This document shows, in pieces, positions 17,170 through 27,437 of a stretch of DNA of 64,000 bases; within the stretch, counting starts at the first letter, position 1, and the number at the start of each line of letters is the position of its first letter. The position numbers were made by a program, and so were the translations under genes. This DNA is from Brevibacterium renqingii (lineage in GTDB: Bacteria; Actinomycetota; Actinomycetes; Actinomycetales; Brevibacteriaceae): assembly GCF_017808105.1 (NCBI RefSeq), contig NZ_JADBHF010000001.1, positions 310,001 through 374,000 of the forward strand. The letters run 5' to 3'. Below the pieces are notes generated by a model. It did not search any database and was not told where the DNA came from. It saw only the letters and a list, made by a program, of their open reading frames with translations.

Positions 17170-18311
17170 TCACCCGCCGCGAACTGCGGCTGCAACGCGA
17201 AGCCGCCGAACGCGCCGCTCGCGAACAGGCTGCCGGTGCTCCCGGCGTCCAGGCCGCCGGAGGCTCGATCGCGCCCGAGGCCGCTTCGGCCGGCCGGCGC
17301 AGGACCGGGATGCCGTCGACCGGCAGGCCCGGATACGGCGCGCACAGTGCGTCCGCGCCGAACGACACACCCACCTCGGCGGACCTGCGGGGATTCCACC
17401 TTCTGCTCCTCGACGCCGATGTCGAGGTCTCCGATGTCCTCGCGCTCATCCACAACAAGCTGCCGGACCTGCAGCCGCGCCTCGACGAGCACGGGCAGAT
17501 GCGGCTGAGTCGGCATTCCCGCCTCAGCGCCGGGGTCGATCTCGACCCTGCTGACGCCGCGGCGCTCGAGGTCCCCGACTGGGCCCGACATGCGATCGTC
17601 CTCGACTGCCCCCGCGACCGGCAGCCTGCTCCGCCGCCGGAGTGGTTCGCGGATGCGGACGGCCTCCACGAGGCCTTCCCGGCCGGAATGCCGGAACGGG
17701 AGGAGGAGCGGATGCTCAGCCTCATGTTGTCGGTCGCCTCCCGGCTGCACACGGGCGTCCGCCTGGCCGACGAGCCCGAACTGCCGACGCGCGTGATCAT
17801 CCCCGACCCCGATGCGAAGGTCGACCTCTACCTCTACTCGCCGTATTGGCTGGAGCCGAAGGTGGCACTGGACTTCGTGCGCCGGCACGCCCCGCACGCC
17901 TTCCAGCAGGCGCTGCCCGCCCCCGATGAGGATGTGCTGGCGCAGGCGAGCATCGACGACCCGCTCTTCGACCCGTCCGCCCCCGTCATCCTCGACGGCT
18001 ATGCCCTCCTCGTTCCGCTTGGGGAGATCGCCGAGAGCGCCGGCAGCCTCGAGATCCGCGTGATGGAGGCCGAATGGGTCCCGCCGATCATCGCCGCGCA
18101 TTCGGACGCTCCGCAGATCGAATACCACGTGCACTGGATGGACACCGAATCCCGGCGCTACCAGCCGAACCAGGGCCGCCGGTTCCGCAGGATGCGGGGC
18201 GAAGTGGCGCGCCTCACCGACGCGATCGCAGCCGAGCTCCTCGTCGGCTGCAACGGAGTGGGGCTCGACGAGAACGGCTTCCTCGTGACCAGCCGCCAGC
18301 TGCGCGAATGA
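17166..18311 (+). CDS. Conserved-looking protein of unknown function coupled to dcd
   Basis: 381 residues from GTG 17166, which overlaps the dcd stop by 4 bases. The first 30 residues are a charged helix ([20 protein letters not shown]), then a low-complexity linker to about residue 75. From about 76 a soluble domain follows with [29 protein letters not shown]. Further on come [67 protein letters not shown] and a C-terminal [11 protein letters not shown]. There is no membrane segment or signal peptide. I do not recognise the family. The overlap suggests co-expression with nucleotide metabolism, which is all I can infer. Confidence 0.8.
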   Translation: MITRRELRLQREAAERAAREQAAGAPGVQAAGGSIAPEAASAGRRRTGMPSTGRPGYGAHSASAPNDTPTSADLRGFHLLLLDADVEVSDVLALIHNKLPDLQPRLDEHGQMRLSRHSRLSAGVDLDPADAAALEVPDWARHAIVLDCPRDRQPAPPPEWFADADGLHEAFPAGMPEREEERMLSLMLSVASRLHTGVRLADEPELPTRVIIPDPDAKVDLYLYSPYWLEPKVALDFVRRHAPHAFQQALPAPDEDVLAQASIDDPLFDPSAPVILDGYALLVPLGEIAESAGSLEIRVMEAEWVPPIIAAHSDAPQIEYHVHWMDTESRRYQPNQGRRFRRMRGEVARLTDAIAAELLVGCNGVGLDENGFLVTSRQLRE

Positions 18312-18482
18312 GTCCCGCCGAGCGCGCGAATGATCCCCTCCATCTGCGTCTGTGAGACCCGTCATGGCGGGCGAGGGGCGTGCATATCAGAGCTCGCCTG
18401 ATTGGGGAAACAACGTCTGGCCGTGCGAAAATGAGCCCACGAACCTTTCCCACATACGGGCATATGATGGAGGTGGCTGCTG

Positions 18483-21400
18483 GTGATAGCCATGACAGGT
18501 GCCTTCTTCGGCGCGTCTGTCATCGCCTACCCCCTGGTTCGCCTCCTCGGCCGCAGCGGCTTCTTCTACCTAGCCCTCGTCCCCCTGACCGGACTGCTCT
18601 TCAGCCTGTCGACGATCCCCGATCTCTTCGGACCGGACCCGCGGCCCTTGGTCGAGACGCTCGACTGGCTGCCGGCGCTCGGGCTCGAAGGCGTGTTCCG
18701 ACTCGACGTGCTCTCGTGGATCATGTCGCTGCTCGTCACCGGCATCGGGGCGCTCGTCTTCGTTTACTGCGCTCGCTACTTCCCGCCCGACGAACCCGGA
18801 CTGGCCCGCTTCGCCGGCATCTTCATGGCCTTCGCGGGCATGATGTACGGACTCGTCGTCGCCGACGAGCTGCTCATGCTCTATCTGTTCTGGGAAGGCA
18901 CCACCGTCTTCTCGTATCTGCTCATCGGCCACAGCCAGTCCCGCCGACGCTCCCGCCAGGCGGCCCTGCAGGCGCTGATCGTCACCACCGCCGGCGGCCT
19001 GGCCATGCTCGTGGGGATGGTCCTGCTCATCACCGCCACCGGCACGGGGCGGATCTCGGCGCTCATCGACCGCGCCCAGCTGGGCATGGACACCGGGCCG
19101 GTCATCGTCTCCGCGGTCATCCTCATCCTCGTCGGCGCGATCTCGAAGTCCGCCCTCATGCCCTTCCACTTCTGGCTGCCCGGTGCCATGGCCGCCCCCA
19201 CACCGGTCAGCGCCTATCTCCACGCCGCGGCCATGGTCAAGGCCGGCATCTACCTCGTGCTGCGTCTGGCACCGGGCTACAACAACATCCCCGGCTGGTC
19301 GGAGACGCTGCTCACGCTCGGTCTGCTGACCATGTTCATCGGCGGCTGGCAGGCGCTCAAGCAGACCGACCTCAAACTGCTGCTGGCCTTCGGCACGGTC
19401 TCCCAGCTGGGCTTCCTCACGACGATGGCCTCCTTCGGCACCCCGGACATCACGAAGGCGGCGCTGGGCCTGCTCATCGCCCACGCGCTGTTCAAGTCCT
19501 GCCTGTTCCTGTGCGTGGGCATCATCGACCACCGGGCCGGCACCCGTGACCTGACGAAGCTCTCCGGCGGCTGGAGGGCCTTCCCCGTCGTGGCCGTGTG
19601 CGCGACGGTCGCGGCCGCCTCGATGGCCGGGGTGCCCCCGCTGCTCGGCTTCGCAGCGAAGGAGGCCGCGTACTCGACCCTGCTGGCGTCTCCGGACAAG
19701 ACCTCGGTCATCGGGTTCATCGGCATCATGATCGGCTCGATCCTCACCGTCGCATATTCGGCCCGGTTCGTCTGGGGCGCCTTCTCGTCCAAGCCCGGCG
19801 TCGACGACATCGCCCGCCGCGACGAGAAGCTCACTCTCGTGATCTCCCCGATCATCCTCACCGCGCTCACCCTGGCGCTGGGCCCGGGGGCCGGTCTCCT
19901 CGACGGCTACTTCTCCGCCTGGACCTCCGCGCTGCCGGTCGTGGCGGCCGGGGACGGACACTACCATCTCGCGCTGTGGCACGGCCTCGAACCGGCGCTC
20001 GCCTACTCGGCCGTGACCATCGCCGCGGGTGCCACGCTCTTCGTCCTCCGCCGTCCGTTCGCGATGGTGCAGACGACGCTGCCGTCGGGAATCGACTTCC
20101 ACGAGCTCTACCGGAAGATGATCGGCTGGATGGAGGCGCTGGCCCTGTGGGTCACCGCACGCACCCAGCGCGGTTCGCTGCCGTTCTACCAGGGAGTGGT
20201 CTACCTCGTCCTCGTCGCGGGAATCGGGCTGGCCGTCATCGTCAACGACACCTGGAACATCGAGTTCCGCCTGGCCGACACCCCTCTCGACCTCATCGTC
20301 GCCTCCGTCCTCATAGTCGTCGCGATCGCGGCGACCAGGGCGAAGAAGCGCTTCACTGCCGTCGTCGTCACCGGCATCTCCGGCTATGCGATGGTCGCCT
20401 ACTTCGCCTTCGTCGGCGCACCGGACCTGGCCCTGACCCAGGTGCTGGTCGAGACCATCACGATCGTCGTCTTCGTCCTCGTCCTCCGTCGCCTGCCGGC
20501 ACGCATCGGTGAGTCCACCGGCCGCTTCACCCCGGCCTGGCGCGCGATCATCGGCGGTGCCGTGGGCATCACGGTGATGCTCGTGGTCCTCATCGCCGCG
20601 GGAGTGCGCGTGGCCGATCCGATCTCGACGGACTTCGGCCAGCTCGCCTACGAGATCGGGCACGGCCGCAACATCGTCAACGTCACCCTCGTCGACATCC
20701 GCGCCTGGGACACCATGGGCGAGATCTCCGTGCTCGTGGCCGCAGGCACGGGTGTCGCCGGGCTCATCTTCGTCCGCGGACGCGAAGGCTACCTCCACCG
20801 TTTCGAGAGGAAGAGAGACGGCACCGAGGCGGCCGGCCGGGTCCGCTTCCAGCCCGTATCCGAAGAGGTCTCCGACATCCACCATCCGGGTCGCGAGGGC
20901 CTGTCGCAGAAGCGCGTGTCCTGGCTCATCGCCGGTCGGACCCTGGCCCCGCGCAACCGCTCCATCATCCTCGAGGTGACCGCGCGCCTGATCTTCCACG
21001 CCGTCCTCGTCTTCTCCGTCTACCTCCTCTTCGCAGGCCACAACGATCCCGGCGGCGGCTTCTCCGGCGGCCTCGTCGCCGGGCTCGCTCTCGTCGTGCG
21101 CTATCTGGCCGGCGGCAAGTACGAACTCGCCGAGGCGGCCCCCTTCACTCCCTCGGCGATGCTCGGCACCGGCCTCGTCACCGCCATCGGCACCGTCATC
21201 GGCGGCTGGGTGTGGGGTGAGACCGTCTTCGACTCCGTCTACCTCGAGGGCGATGTGCCGCTGCTGGGGCATCTGTCCTTCGGCACCTCGACGTTCTTCG
21301 ACATCGGCGTCTACCTCATCGTCATCGGTCTGATGCTCGACATCCTCCGCTCGCTGGGCGCCGAGGTCGACCTGCATCAGGAGCGCGACGAGATGATGCT

Positions 21401-21536
21401 GGCCGACCGCATCCACGACAACTTCAACTTCTCCGAGAACATGGGCGCCACCGCCGAACACCGTGCCGTGTCCGAGATCATGGATCGGGTCAACGAGCTC
21501 GACGTCGACAACGGTGCGGAAGGGGGCCGCCTATGA
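18483..21536 (+). CDS. mrpA: Mrp Na+/H+ antiporter subunits A and B fused
   Basis: 1017 residues. Residues 1 to about 780 are MrpA: a proton-pumping NuoL-like core with the key Glu138 in helix 5 (LYLFWEGTT) and the lysine of helix 7 ([16 protein letters not shown]), followed by the MrpA-specific C-terminal helices. The last 200 residues are a complete MrpB domain ([64 protein letters not shown]). The complex exports Na+ in exchange for protons, supporting salt and alkali tolerance. Translation probably starts at GTG 18483, 10 bases after a GGAGG site. ATG 18492 is less well spaced. It is the first gene of an operon that runs to 28159. Confidence 0.95.
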   Translation: MIAMTGAFFGASVIAYPLVRLLGRSGFFYLALVPLTGLLFSLSTIPDLFGPDPRPLVETLDWLPALGLEGVFRLDVLSWIMSLLVTGIGALVFVYCARYFPPDEPGLARFAGIFMAFAGMMYGLVVADELLMLYLFWEGTTVFSYLLIGHSQSRRRSRQAALQALIVTTAGGLAMLVGMVLLITATGTGRISALIDRAQLGMDTGPVIVSAVILILVGAISKSALMPFHFWLPGAMAAPTPVSAYLHAAAMVKAGIYLVLRLAPGYNNIPGWSETLLTLGLLTMFIGGWQALKQTDLKLLLAFGTVSQLGFLTTMASFGTPDITKAALGLLIAHALFKSCLFLCVGIIDHRAGTRDLTKLSGGWRAFPVVAVCATVAAASMAGVPPLLGFAAKEAAYSTLLASPDKTSVIGFIGIMIGSILTVAYSARFVWGAFSSKPGVDDIARRDEKLTLVISPIILTALTLALGPGAGLLDGYFSAWTSALPVVAAGDGHYHLALWHGLEPALAYSAVTIAAGATLFVLRRPFAMVQTTLPSGIDFHELYRKMIGWMEALALWVTARTQRGSLPFYQGVVYLVLVAGIGLAVIVNDTWNIEFRLADTPLDLIVASVLIVVAIAATRAKKRFTAVVVTGISGYAMVAYFAFVGAPDLALTQVLVETITIVVFVLVLRRLPARIGESTGRFTPAWRAIIGGAVGITVMLVVLIAAGVRVADPISTDFGQLAYEIGHGRNIVNVTLVDIRAWDTMGEISVLVAAGTGVAGLIFVRGREGYLHRFERKRDGTEAAGRVRFQPVSEEVSDIHHPGREGLSQKRVSWLIAGRTLAPRNRSIILEVTARLIFHAVLVFSVYLLFAGHNDPGGGFSGGLVAGLALVVRYLAGGKYELAEAAPFTPSAMLGTGLVTAIGTVIGGWVWGETVFDSVYLEGDVPLLGHLSFGTSTFFDIGVYLIVIGLMLDILRSLGAEVDLHQERDEMMLADRIHDNFNFSENMGATAEHRAVSEIMDRVNELDVDNGAEGGRL

Positions 21537-22198
21537 GCATGCCCTTCGTCATGGTCCTGGCCATGGGCGTCCTCTTCGCCTCGGGCATCTACCTCATGCT
21601 CGAACGCTCGCTGACCCGCGTTCTGCTCGGATTCATCCTGCTCGGCAACGGCGTCAACCTGCTCATCATCCTCACCGCCGGCCGCGGAGCCCCGCCCCTG
21701 ACCGACGGGAAGAACCTCTCGACAGCGGGCATGTCCGATCCGCTGCCGCAGGCGCTCATCCTCACGGCCATCGTCATCACCTTCGCCGTGACCGCGTTCC
21801 TGCTGGCGATGATCTACCGCTCCTGGAGGCTCATGCGCGCCGATTCGCTGCAGGACGACGACACCGACCTCCAGGTCGCGATCACGAAGGTCATCGACTC
21901 CGAGGCGGAGGCGAGCACGGACTACGACGACACCGAGTTCGGTGACGAGGCCGAATCCCCGATCACCGGTGCCGTGGACCTCGACGATGACGGCACGCCC
22001 GATGAGAGGGACGAGATCGCCGAGGAGATCGACGACGCCTCCACCCCGAACGAGGCCGATGACATCGCCGAGGCGGCCGCGAACTCACAGACGCGTGCGC
22101 ACTCCGCCGACGAGGCCCAGGCGGCCGAATCGGCGCAGGAGGCGAAGCAGCCGGACGAGGAGTCCGATGACCTGCCCGAGAGGGGAGACCGGTCATGA
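21533..22198 (+). CDS. mrpC: Mrp antiporter subunit C with acidic C-terminal extension
   Basis: 221 residues. Residues 1 to about 105 are a NuoK-like three-helix MrpC ([62 protein letters not shown]). The remaining 115 residues are a strongly acidic, Ala/Glu/Asp-rich tail (DDTDLQ...[26 protein letters not shown]) that ordinary MrpC proteins of about 115 residues lack. The tail looks disordered and cytoplasmic, with no known domain. The start overlaps the mrpA stop by 4 bases (ATGA) and the stop overlaps mrpD in the same way. Confidence 0.93.
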   Translation: MSMPFVMVLAMGVLFASGIYLMLERSLTRVLLGFILLGNGVNLLIILTAGRGAPPLTDGKNLSTAGMSDPLPQALILTAIVITFAVTAFLLAMIYRSWRLMRADSLQDDDTDLQVAITKVIDSEAEASTDYDDTEFGDEAESPITGAVDLDDDGTPDERDEIAEEIDDASTPNEADDIAEAAANSQTRAHSADEAQAAESAQEAKQPDEESDDLPERGDRS

Positions 22199-23778
22199 TC
22201 GATCTCCTGCCCGTCCTCGTTCCGCTGCCCGTGCTCCTGCCGCTCATCGGCGCCGGCATCGCGCTGATCCTGTCGAAGCACACGCGGGCCCAGAACATCG
22301 TCTCGATCGCCATCCTCTGCGCCGTCATGGTCATCGCCACGTTCATCCTCGTCGGCACCGACGCGCACGGGCCGCAGGTGGTCGCCATCGGCGGCTGGCA
22401 GCCGCCGGCGGGCATCGTGCTCGTGGCCGACAGGCTCTCGGCCCTCATGCTCATCGTCTCCGCACTGGTGACCCTGTGCGTGCTCGTCTACGCGCTGAGC
22501 CAGGACGCCAACGACGACTCGAACGAGACCCCGGTCTCCGTGTTCAACCCCAGCTATCTGGTGCTGTGCGCGGGCATCGCGAACTCCTTCCTCGCCGGGG
22601 ACCTGTTCAACCTCTACGTCGGCTTCGAGATGTTCCTCGTCGCCTCCTATGTGCTGCTCACTCTCGGTGCCACAGCCGAGCGGATCCGAGCGGGAGTCAC
22701 CTACGTGATCATCTCGCTCGTGTCCTCGGTCATCTTCCTCGCCGCGATCGGCATCATCTATGCCGCGACCGGCACGGTGAACATGGCGCAGCTGTCGGAG
22801 CGGCTGAGCGCTCTGCCGTCCGATGTGCAGATGATCCTCCACGTGATGCTCCTGCTCGGATTCGGCATCAAGGCTGCGATCTTCCCGCTCTCGTTCTGGC
22901 TGCCCGACTCCTACCCGACGGCCCCGGCCCCGGTCACCGCGGTGTTCGCGGGACTGCTGACGAAGGTCGGCATCTACGCGATCATCCGCACGGAGACGCT
23001 GCTGTTCGCCGATTCTTCGCTCCGCGTGCCCCTGCTCATCGCCGCCGGTCTGACCATGCTCGTGGGCATCCTCGGCGCGATCGCACAGTCGGAGATCAAG
23101 AGGATCGTGTCCTTCACCCTGGTCTCCCATATCGGCTACATGCTCTTCGGCGTCGCCTTGGGCACGAGCGTCGGGCTGTCCGCGGCGATCTACTACACGG
23201 TCCACCACATCATCGTCCAGACGGCGCTGTTCCTGGCCATCGGTCTCGTGGAGATGCGCGGCGGCTCCACCTCGACGCGGTCGCTGGGCGGACTGATGGT
23301 GCTCTCGCCCGTGCTCACGATCATCTTCTTCATCCCGGCCCTCAACCTCTCGGGCATCCCGCCGTTCTCCGGGTTCATCGGCAAGGTCGCGCTCTTCCTC
23401 GCCGGGTTCGATGACCGTGCCTGGCTGCCCACCGTCCTCATCGTCGCGGGCACCGTGACGAGTCTGCTCACGCTCTACGTCATCGGCCGTACATTCAACC
23501 TCGCATTCTGGCGCGACCCGGCCGATGTCGAGGAGCCCAATGCGGACCTCGTCGACGAGTTCGCCGACCGCAAGAAGACGCTGTTGGCCGGGCGGAAGTG
23601 GACCTCTCAGATCGGGGTGCCCCCTGCTATGGTGGTGGCCACCTCGGTGGTCGTCGCCGCCTCCCTCGTGCTCACGCTCGCGGCAGAGCCCCTGTGGGGG
23701 ATGGCGGATCGGGCCGCCGTGAATCTGCAGACTCCGGTCGACTACGTCACCAACGTGCTCGGAGGTGAGGACGGATGA
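22195..23778 (+). CDS. mrpD: Mrp antiporter subunit D
   Basis: 527 residues, a NuoM/NuoN-like proton-translocating subunit with about fourteen helices. The conserved Glu145 lies in LFNLYVGFEMFLVASYVLL and the conserved lysine in FAGLLTKVGIYAIIRTETLL. The block SEIKRIVSFTLVSHIGYMLFG is also typical. With MrpA it forms the ion path of the antiporter. ATG 22195 overlaps the mrpC stop and the gene ends overlapping mrpE, so all subunits are translated in a coupled series. Confidence 0.95.
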   Translation: MIDLLPVLVPLPVLLPLIGAGIALILSKHTRAQNIVSIAILCAVMVIATFILVGTDAHGPQVVAIGGWQPPAGIVLVADRLSALMLIVSALVTLCVLVYALSQDANDDSNETPVSVFNPSYLVLCAGIANSFLAGDLFNLYVGFEMFLVASYVLLTLGATAERIRAGVTYVIISLVSSVIFLAAIGIIYAATGTVNMAQLSERLSALPSDVQMILHVMLLLGFGIKAAIFPLSFWLPDSYPTAPAPVTAVFAGLLTKVGIYAIIRTETLLFADSSLRVPLLIAAGLTMLVGILGAIAQSEIKRIVSFTLVSHIGYMLFGVALGTSVGLSAAIYYTVHHIIVQTALFLAIGLVEMRGGSTSTRSLGGLMVLSPVLTIIFFIPALNLSGIPPFSGFIGKVALFLAGFDDRAWLPTVLIVAGTVTSLLTLYVIGRTFNLAFWRDPADVEEPNADLVDEFADRKKTLLAGRKWTSQIGVPPAMVVATSVVVAASLVLTLAAEPLWGMADRAAVNLQTPVDYVTNVLGGEDG

Positions 23779-24365
23779 GTGCGAACCGTGCGCGGATGAC
23801 GCGGGGCAGAGGCCTCGTCCAGCAGCTCGTGCTGGTCGTCTCTCTCGTCCTGCTGTGGCTGATGCTGTGGGACTCGGTGACCGTGGTCTCCGTCGTCTCC
23901 GGCATCGTCATCGCCTTCCTCGTCACCCGTGTCTTCTACCTGCCGCCGGTCGTGCTCTCGGGCCGCTTCAACGTCTGGCATGCGATGGTCTACGGCCTGT
24001 GGTTCCTCTACTCGGTCCTCCGTGCATCCGTCGAGGTCGCCTGGTACGCCTTCCGCAGGCGCGCCGTCGGCGCCGGTTCGGTCGTCGCCTGCGATCTGCG
24101 CACGAGCTCGGACCTCGTGCTCACGCTCATCGCCGACACCGCCAGTCTCATCCCCGGCTCGATCATCATCGACAGCGATCGTGCGATGGGCATCCTCTAC
24201 CTGCACTTCCTCGACTGCGACTCCGAGGAGAAGGTGCGCCGGGCCAAGGCGCAGGTCTACCACATCGAAGAGCTGCTCATCCGCACGCTCGGTTCGCACC
24301 GTGACCTCGCCGCGCTGCGCTCCCGTCCCGATCCCCTGAGCGAGACGCCGGGAGGACGCGCATGA
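23775..24365 (+). CDS. mrpE: Mrp antiporter subunit E
   Basis: 196 residues, slightly longer than the usual 160 because of a charged N-terminus and a C-terminal tail after EELLIRTLGSHRDL. Two to three helices open the protein (LVVSLVLLWLMLWDSVTVVSVVSGIVIAFLV). The soluble domain contains LRTSSDLVLTLIADTASLIPGSIIIDSDRAMGILYLHFLD, the MrpE signature. It stabilises the antiporter complex. The start overlaps the mrpD stop (ATGA) and the stop overlaps mrpF. Confidence 0.94.
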   Translation: MSANRARMTRGRGLVQQLVLVVSLVLLWLMLWDSVTVVSVVSGIVIAFLVTRVFYLPPVVLSGRFNVWHAMVYGLWFLYSVLRASVEVAWYAFRRRAVGAGSVVACDLRTSSDLVLTLIADTASLIPGSIIIDSDRAMGILYLHFLDCDSEEKVRRAKAQVYHIEELLIRTLGSHRDLAALRSRPDPLSETPGGRA

Positions 24366-24913
24366 ACCAGATCGTCATCGACGTCCTCATCGTCGCCGGT
24401 TCGGTGCTCCTGGCCGCTTCGGTGATCATCGCGCTCTACCGGATCGTCCGCGGGCCTTCGATCCTCGACCGCATGATCGGCACCGATGTGGTGCTCGCGT
24501 CGATCATGTGCGGACTCGGCGGCTATATGGCCCTGTCCGACCGCACCGATCTGCTGCCCGTGCTCATCGTCCTCGCGATGCTCGGCTTCGTCGGGTCCGT
24601 GAGCGTGTCCCGGTACGTCTCGAAGTCCGATTCGATGACGCCCGGCGCCGAGGCGGGAGCGCTCAGCGACTTCTCCAACTCGGACTGGCACATGCCCCGG
24701 GACGGCCAGGGGAAGGCGACTGCCGAGGCCGCCTCCGGCTCCCCGGCATACTCCGAGGTCGACGAGGTGACCGAGATCGAGGACCCGACCTTCGACCCGC
24801 ACGCCGACGCGGAGGGGGAGGGCCTGGGCACCGGCCCCGATCCGGGCCCTGACGATGCCGAGGACCAGGGGTCGGGAACCTCGGCGAAGAGAGGGGAGAG
24901 CAATGGTCCTTGA
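24362..24913 (+). CDS. mrpF: Mrp antiporter subunit F with acidic C-terminal extension
   Basis: 183 residues. Residues 1 to about 88 are MrpF, with three helices and the motif IALYRIVRGPSILDRMIGTDVVLASIMCGLGGYMALSDRTDLLPVLIVLAMLGFVGSVSVSRYV. The other 95 residues are a disordered acidic tail (EVDEVTEIEDPTFDPHADAEGEGLGTGPDPGPDDAEDQGSG), about doubling the family length of roughly 90. A similar tail occurs on MrpC of this operon. The start overlaps mrpE and the 3' end overlaps mrpG by 11 bases. Confidence 0.93.
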   Translation: MNQIVIDVLIVAGSVLLAASVIIALYRIVRGPSILDRMIGTDVVLASIMCGLGGYMALSDRTDLLPVLIVLAMLGFVGSVSVSRYVSKSDSMTPGAEAGALSDFSNSDWHMPRDGQGKATAEAASGSPAYSEVDEVTEIEDPTFDPHADAEGEGLGTGPDPGPDDAEDQGSGTSAKRGESNGP

Positions 24914-25298
24914 CATCATCTCCGCCGTGCTCATCTTCCTCGGCGCGCTCCTGTCGCTGGCCGCGGCGGTCGGTCTCGTCCGCTTCGGCGATCTGCTGTC
25001 CCGGATGCACGCGAGTGCGAAACCCCAGGTCCTCGGCCTGATCCTCGTCGCCGTCGCGATCGCCATCCAGTTCCCGACCTGGGCCACGGTGTCGACTCTG
25101 GCGATCATCATCTCCTTCCAGCTGGTCACGATCCCCGTCGCCACGCATATGGTCGGTCGCGCGGGTTATCGCACGAAGCACCTGCGTCGTTCTATGCTGT
25201 ATCGAGACGAACTCGCCGAGGCGGTCGACCGTGCCGAGGCCAGAGAACTTGCCTGGGAACGCCAGAGAGGAATCGGAACTGACCACCATGACGGCTGA
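24903..25298 (+). CDS. mrpG: Mrp antiporter subunit G
   Basis: 131 residues with three helices (VLDIISAVLIFLGALLSLAAAVGLVRFGDLLSRMHASAKPQVLGLILV) and the conserved RFGDLLSRMHA-x-KPQ motif of MrpG. It is the last membrane subunit of the Mrp complex. ATG 24903 lies inside the end of mrpF with a GAGAGGGGAGAG site before it and is preferred over an in-frame start at 24855 buried in mrpF. The 3' end overlaps the response-regulator gene by 11 bases, tying the regulator directly to the antiporter operon. Confidence 0.94.
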   Translation: MVLDIISAVLIFLGALLSLAAAVGLVRFGDLLSRMHASAKPQVLGLILVAVAIAIQFPTWATVSTLAIIISFQLVTIPVATHMVGRAGYRTKHLRRSMLYRDELAEAVDRAEARELAWERQRGIGTDHHDG

Positions 25299-26040
25299 CA
25301 ACCACAATGAGGCCCAACCGCTCGTCCTGGTCGCCGATGACGAACCGGACGTGCTGGGGGCAGTGGTGCCCTTCCTCGAACGCTCCGGATTCCGGGTGCT
25401 GCCCGCCAGCGACGGACTGCTGGCGCTCGACGAGATCCACCGGCACAAACCCGATGTCTGCGTCCTCGACGTGCTCATGCCCGGAGCCGACGGACGGCAG
25501 GTCCTGCGCCGACTGCGGCAGGAGGAGAACTGGGTGCCGGTGCTGCTGCTCACGCAGGTCGGAGAGGGAGTCGAGAGGGCCATGGCGCTGGAAGAGGGCG
25601 CCGACGACTACCTCAACAAACCCTTCGACCCGCACGAACTCGTCGCTCGGATCCGTGCCGTGCTGCGCCGCACCCGCAACGACGGCCCGCCCCTGGCCAC
25701 GGCTCCCGTTCTCGTGTCGAGCTTCGGCCTGCGCGTGGACCGGGTCGGACGGCGGGCATGGCTCGGCCAGCGCGAACTCGTCGTCACCCCGAAGGGCTTC
25801 ACCCTGCTCGAGTACCTGATGGTGCACAAGGACGAGCTCATCGAGCGCTCCCGTCTGCTCGAGGTGCTGTGGGGCTTCGAAGAGGCCGTGGGCACCCGCG
25901 CTGTCGATTCCCGCGTCGCCGAGCTGCGCCGGGTGCTCGGCGAAGACGCCGCCGAACCGAGGTGGATCGCCACTGTGCAGGGGCGCGGCTACCGCTTCGT
26001 CGGAGAGGTCCGCGGTGAGGACGGGCAGAGGCGCGTATGA
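25288..26040 (+). CDS. OmpR/PhoB-family response regulator
   Basis: 250 residues. The receiver domain (residues about 10-125) has the acidic pocket VADDEPDVLG, the phospho-accepting aspartate in VCVLDVLMPG and the conserved lysine in DDYLNKPFDPHEL. The C-terminal winged helix (about 150-243) has ELVVTPKGFTLLEYLMVHKDELIERSRLLEVLWGF and WIATVQGRGYRFVGEV. ATG 25288 lies in the end of mrpG, and an in-frame GTG at 25231 deeper in mrpG is rejected. The stop overlaps the kinase start (ATGA). It is likely to control transport or ion-stress genes, perhaps its own operon. Confidence 0.94.
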   Translation: MTADNHNEAQPLVLVADDEPDVLGAVVPFLERSGFRVLPASDGLLALDEIHRHKPDVCVLDVLMPGADGRQVLRRLRQEENWVPVLLLTQVGEGVERAMALEEGADDYLNKPFDPHELVARIRAVLRRTRNDGPPLATAPVLVSSFGLRVDRVGRRAWLGQRELVVTPKGFTLLEYLMVHKDELIERSRLLEVLWGFEEAVGTRAVDSRVAELRRVLGEDAAEPRWIATVQGRGYRFVGEVRGEDGQRRV

Positions 26041-27437
26041 CGAACTTCCTTGTCATCGAAGTCCAGGTCTGGCTGTTTCTGCTCCTCCTCGTCCTCGTGC
26101 TCGGCGGACTCGCAGTCGGCGCGTGGTTCGGGTGGAGGCACCTGAAGAAGCGCGAGACCGAACTGCGGGAGTCCGTCGAGACGGCCGCGGCCGAGGACTC
26201 GCTGACCAAGCGCAACCGGATGCTCATCCGACTCGATCATGAGCTGAAGAACCCGCTCACGGCCCTGCGCACCTCGGCGGCGAGCATCCGCGAGGTCGTC
26301 CGTGACGGCGGCACGCTGTCCGAGGTGGAGCCTGCGGCCAAACAGGTCGACGTGTCGTCCCGGCGAGTTGCCCGCCTGCTTGCGGATCTGCGCAGACTCG
26401 CCGATGTCGAGACTCGCATCATCGAATACGTGCGCGTCGACCTCGATGCGCTCATCCACCAGGCCGTCGAGGACGCCTCGACTGCGCCCGGCGCCGAGGA
26501 CCGGATGATCGTGGCCACCGTCGCCCGGGCTCCGTGGCGGCTGCCCGATGTCGCCGGCGAAGAGGACCTGCTGCTCACCGCGATCCTCAACCTGCTCGGC
26601 AATGCGCTCAAATACTCCTCGCAGGGCGAGGTCGTCGAACTGCGGGCCAATGAGCAGATCATCGACGGCCACCGCTGGGTCGTCGTCGAGGTCGCCGACA
26701 CCGGCAGCGGCATTCCGCTGGCCGAGCAGGAGACCGTGTGGGACGAGCTCTCCCGCGGCTCCCGGGTGCGCGCGGTCGCCGGCTCCGGCATGGGCCTGTC
26801 GCTCGTGCGCGCCATCGTCACCCGCCACGGCGGCTCCGTGCAGCTGTTCAGCCAGGAGGGCGTGGGCACCTCGGTGCGCATGGTCCTGCCGGTGCTCGCC
26901 GACGCCGCGCCCGTGACCGTTCCGCAGATGTCCGATCACATGGATCGGGTCGTCGCAGGCTCGCGGCCCGTGCAGCCGACGCAGCAGGCGGATTCGGGGC
27001 AGGGCCCCGGGTTCCTTCCGCCGCGTCAGCCGAACGAGGCCGAGCTGCAGGGACGCATCCTCGGCACCCCGCGGCGGACCTCGAAGCGACGTCTCGAACG
27101 CATCGACGGCGCTCTCGTCAACCGGACCACGGGTGAGTCCGTCGCCGGCGGGCTGCCGCCGGATTCCGGACAGCACTCACAGTTCAAACCGCCGATGGCC
27201 CGACCGGACGGAGCAAACCCGGCTCATGGGCAGCCGCCGGCCGGTACCCAACCGGGCCCGCAGAACTCCGGGCAGCAGTATTCCGGGCAGCCGCCGGCAG
27301 GCAGTCAGCCGGGCCCGCAGACTTTCGGGCAGCCGAACAGCGGCCCGCAGCCGCCCCACCCGCAGGTTCGGCCGAATCTTCCGCACGGGCCGGAAGCGGG
27401 GTACCCGCACCGGCACGATCAGGGTGATCGGCGGTGA
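26037..27437 (+). CDS. Sensor histidine kinase with proline/glutamine-rich C-terminal tail
   Basis: 466 residues. One N-terminal membrane helix (VQVWLFLLLLVLVLGGLAVGAWFGW) with almost no extracellular part is followed by the H-box IRLDHELKNPLTALRTSA, N-box AILNLLGNALKYS, G1 box EVADTGSGIP and G2 box GSGMGLSLVRAIVTRHGG (kinase ends near residue 290). The last 170 residues are unusual for this family: a Pro/Gln/Gly-rich tail with repeats of the type SGQPPAGSQPGPQ. Because there is no sensor domain outside the cell, the signal may come through the membrane, through partner proteins or through the tail. It is coupled to the regulator upstream and to the lipoprotein downstream (GTGA overlap). Confidence 0.93.
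   Translation: MTNFLVIEVQVWLFLLLLVLVLGGLAVGAWFGWRHLKKRETELRESVETAAAEDSLTKRNRMLIRLDHELKNPLTALRTSAASIREVVRDGGTLSEVEPAAKQVDVSSRRVARLLADLRRLADVETRIIEYVRVDLDALIHQAVEDASTAPGAEDRMIVATVARAPWRLPDVAGEEDLLLTAILNLLGNALKYSSQGEVVELRANEQIIDGHRWVVVEVADTGSGIPLAEQETVWDELSRGSRVRAVAGSGMGLSLVRAIVTRHGGSVQLFSQEGVGTSVRMVLPVLADAAPVTVPQMSDHMDRVVAGSRPVQPTQQADSGQGPGFLPPRQPNEAELQGRILGTPRRTSKRRLERIDGALVNRTTGESVAGGLPPDSGQHSQFKPPMARPDGANPAHGQPPAGTQPGPQNSGQQYSGQPPAGSQPGPQTFGQPNSGPQPPHPQVRPNLPHGPEAGYPHRHDQGDRR

Noticed and set aside
18570..21461. 963-codon open frame on the minus strand opposite mrpA
   Set aside because: It is the mirror of the biased codons of mrpA, rich in Asp, Glu, His, Gly and Arg, with no domain or membrane helix. 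The plus-strand MrpA-B match is decisive.
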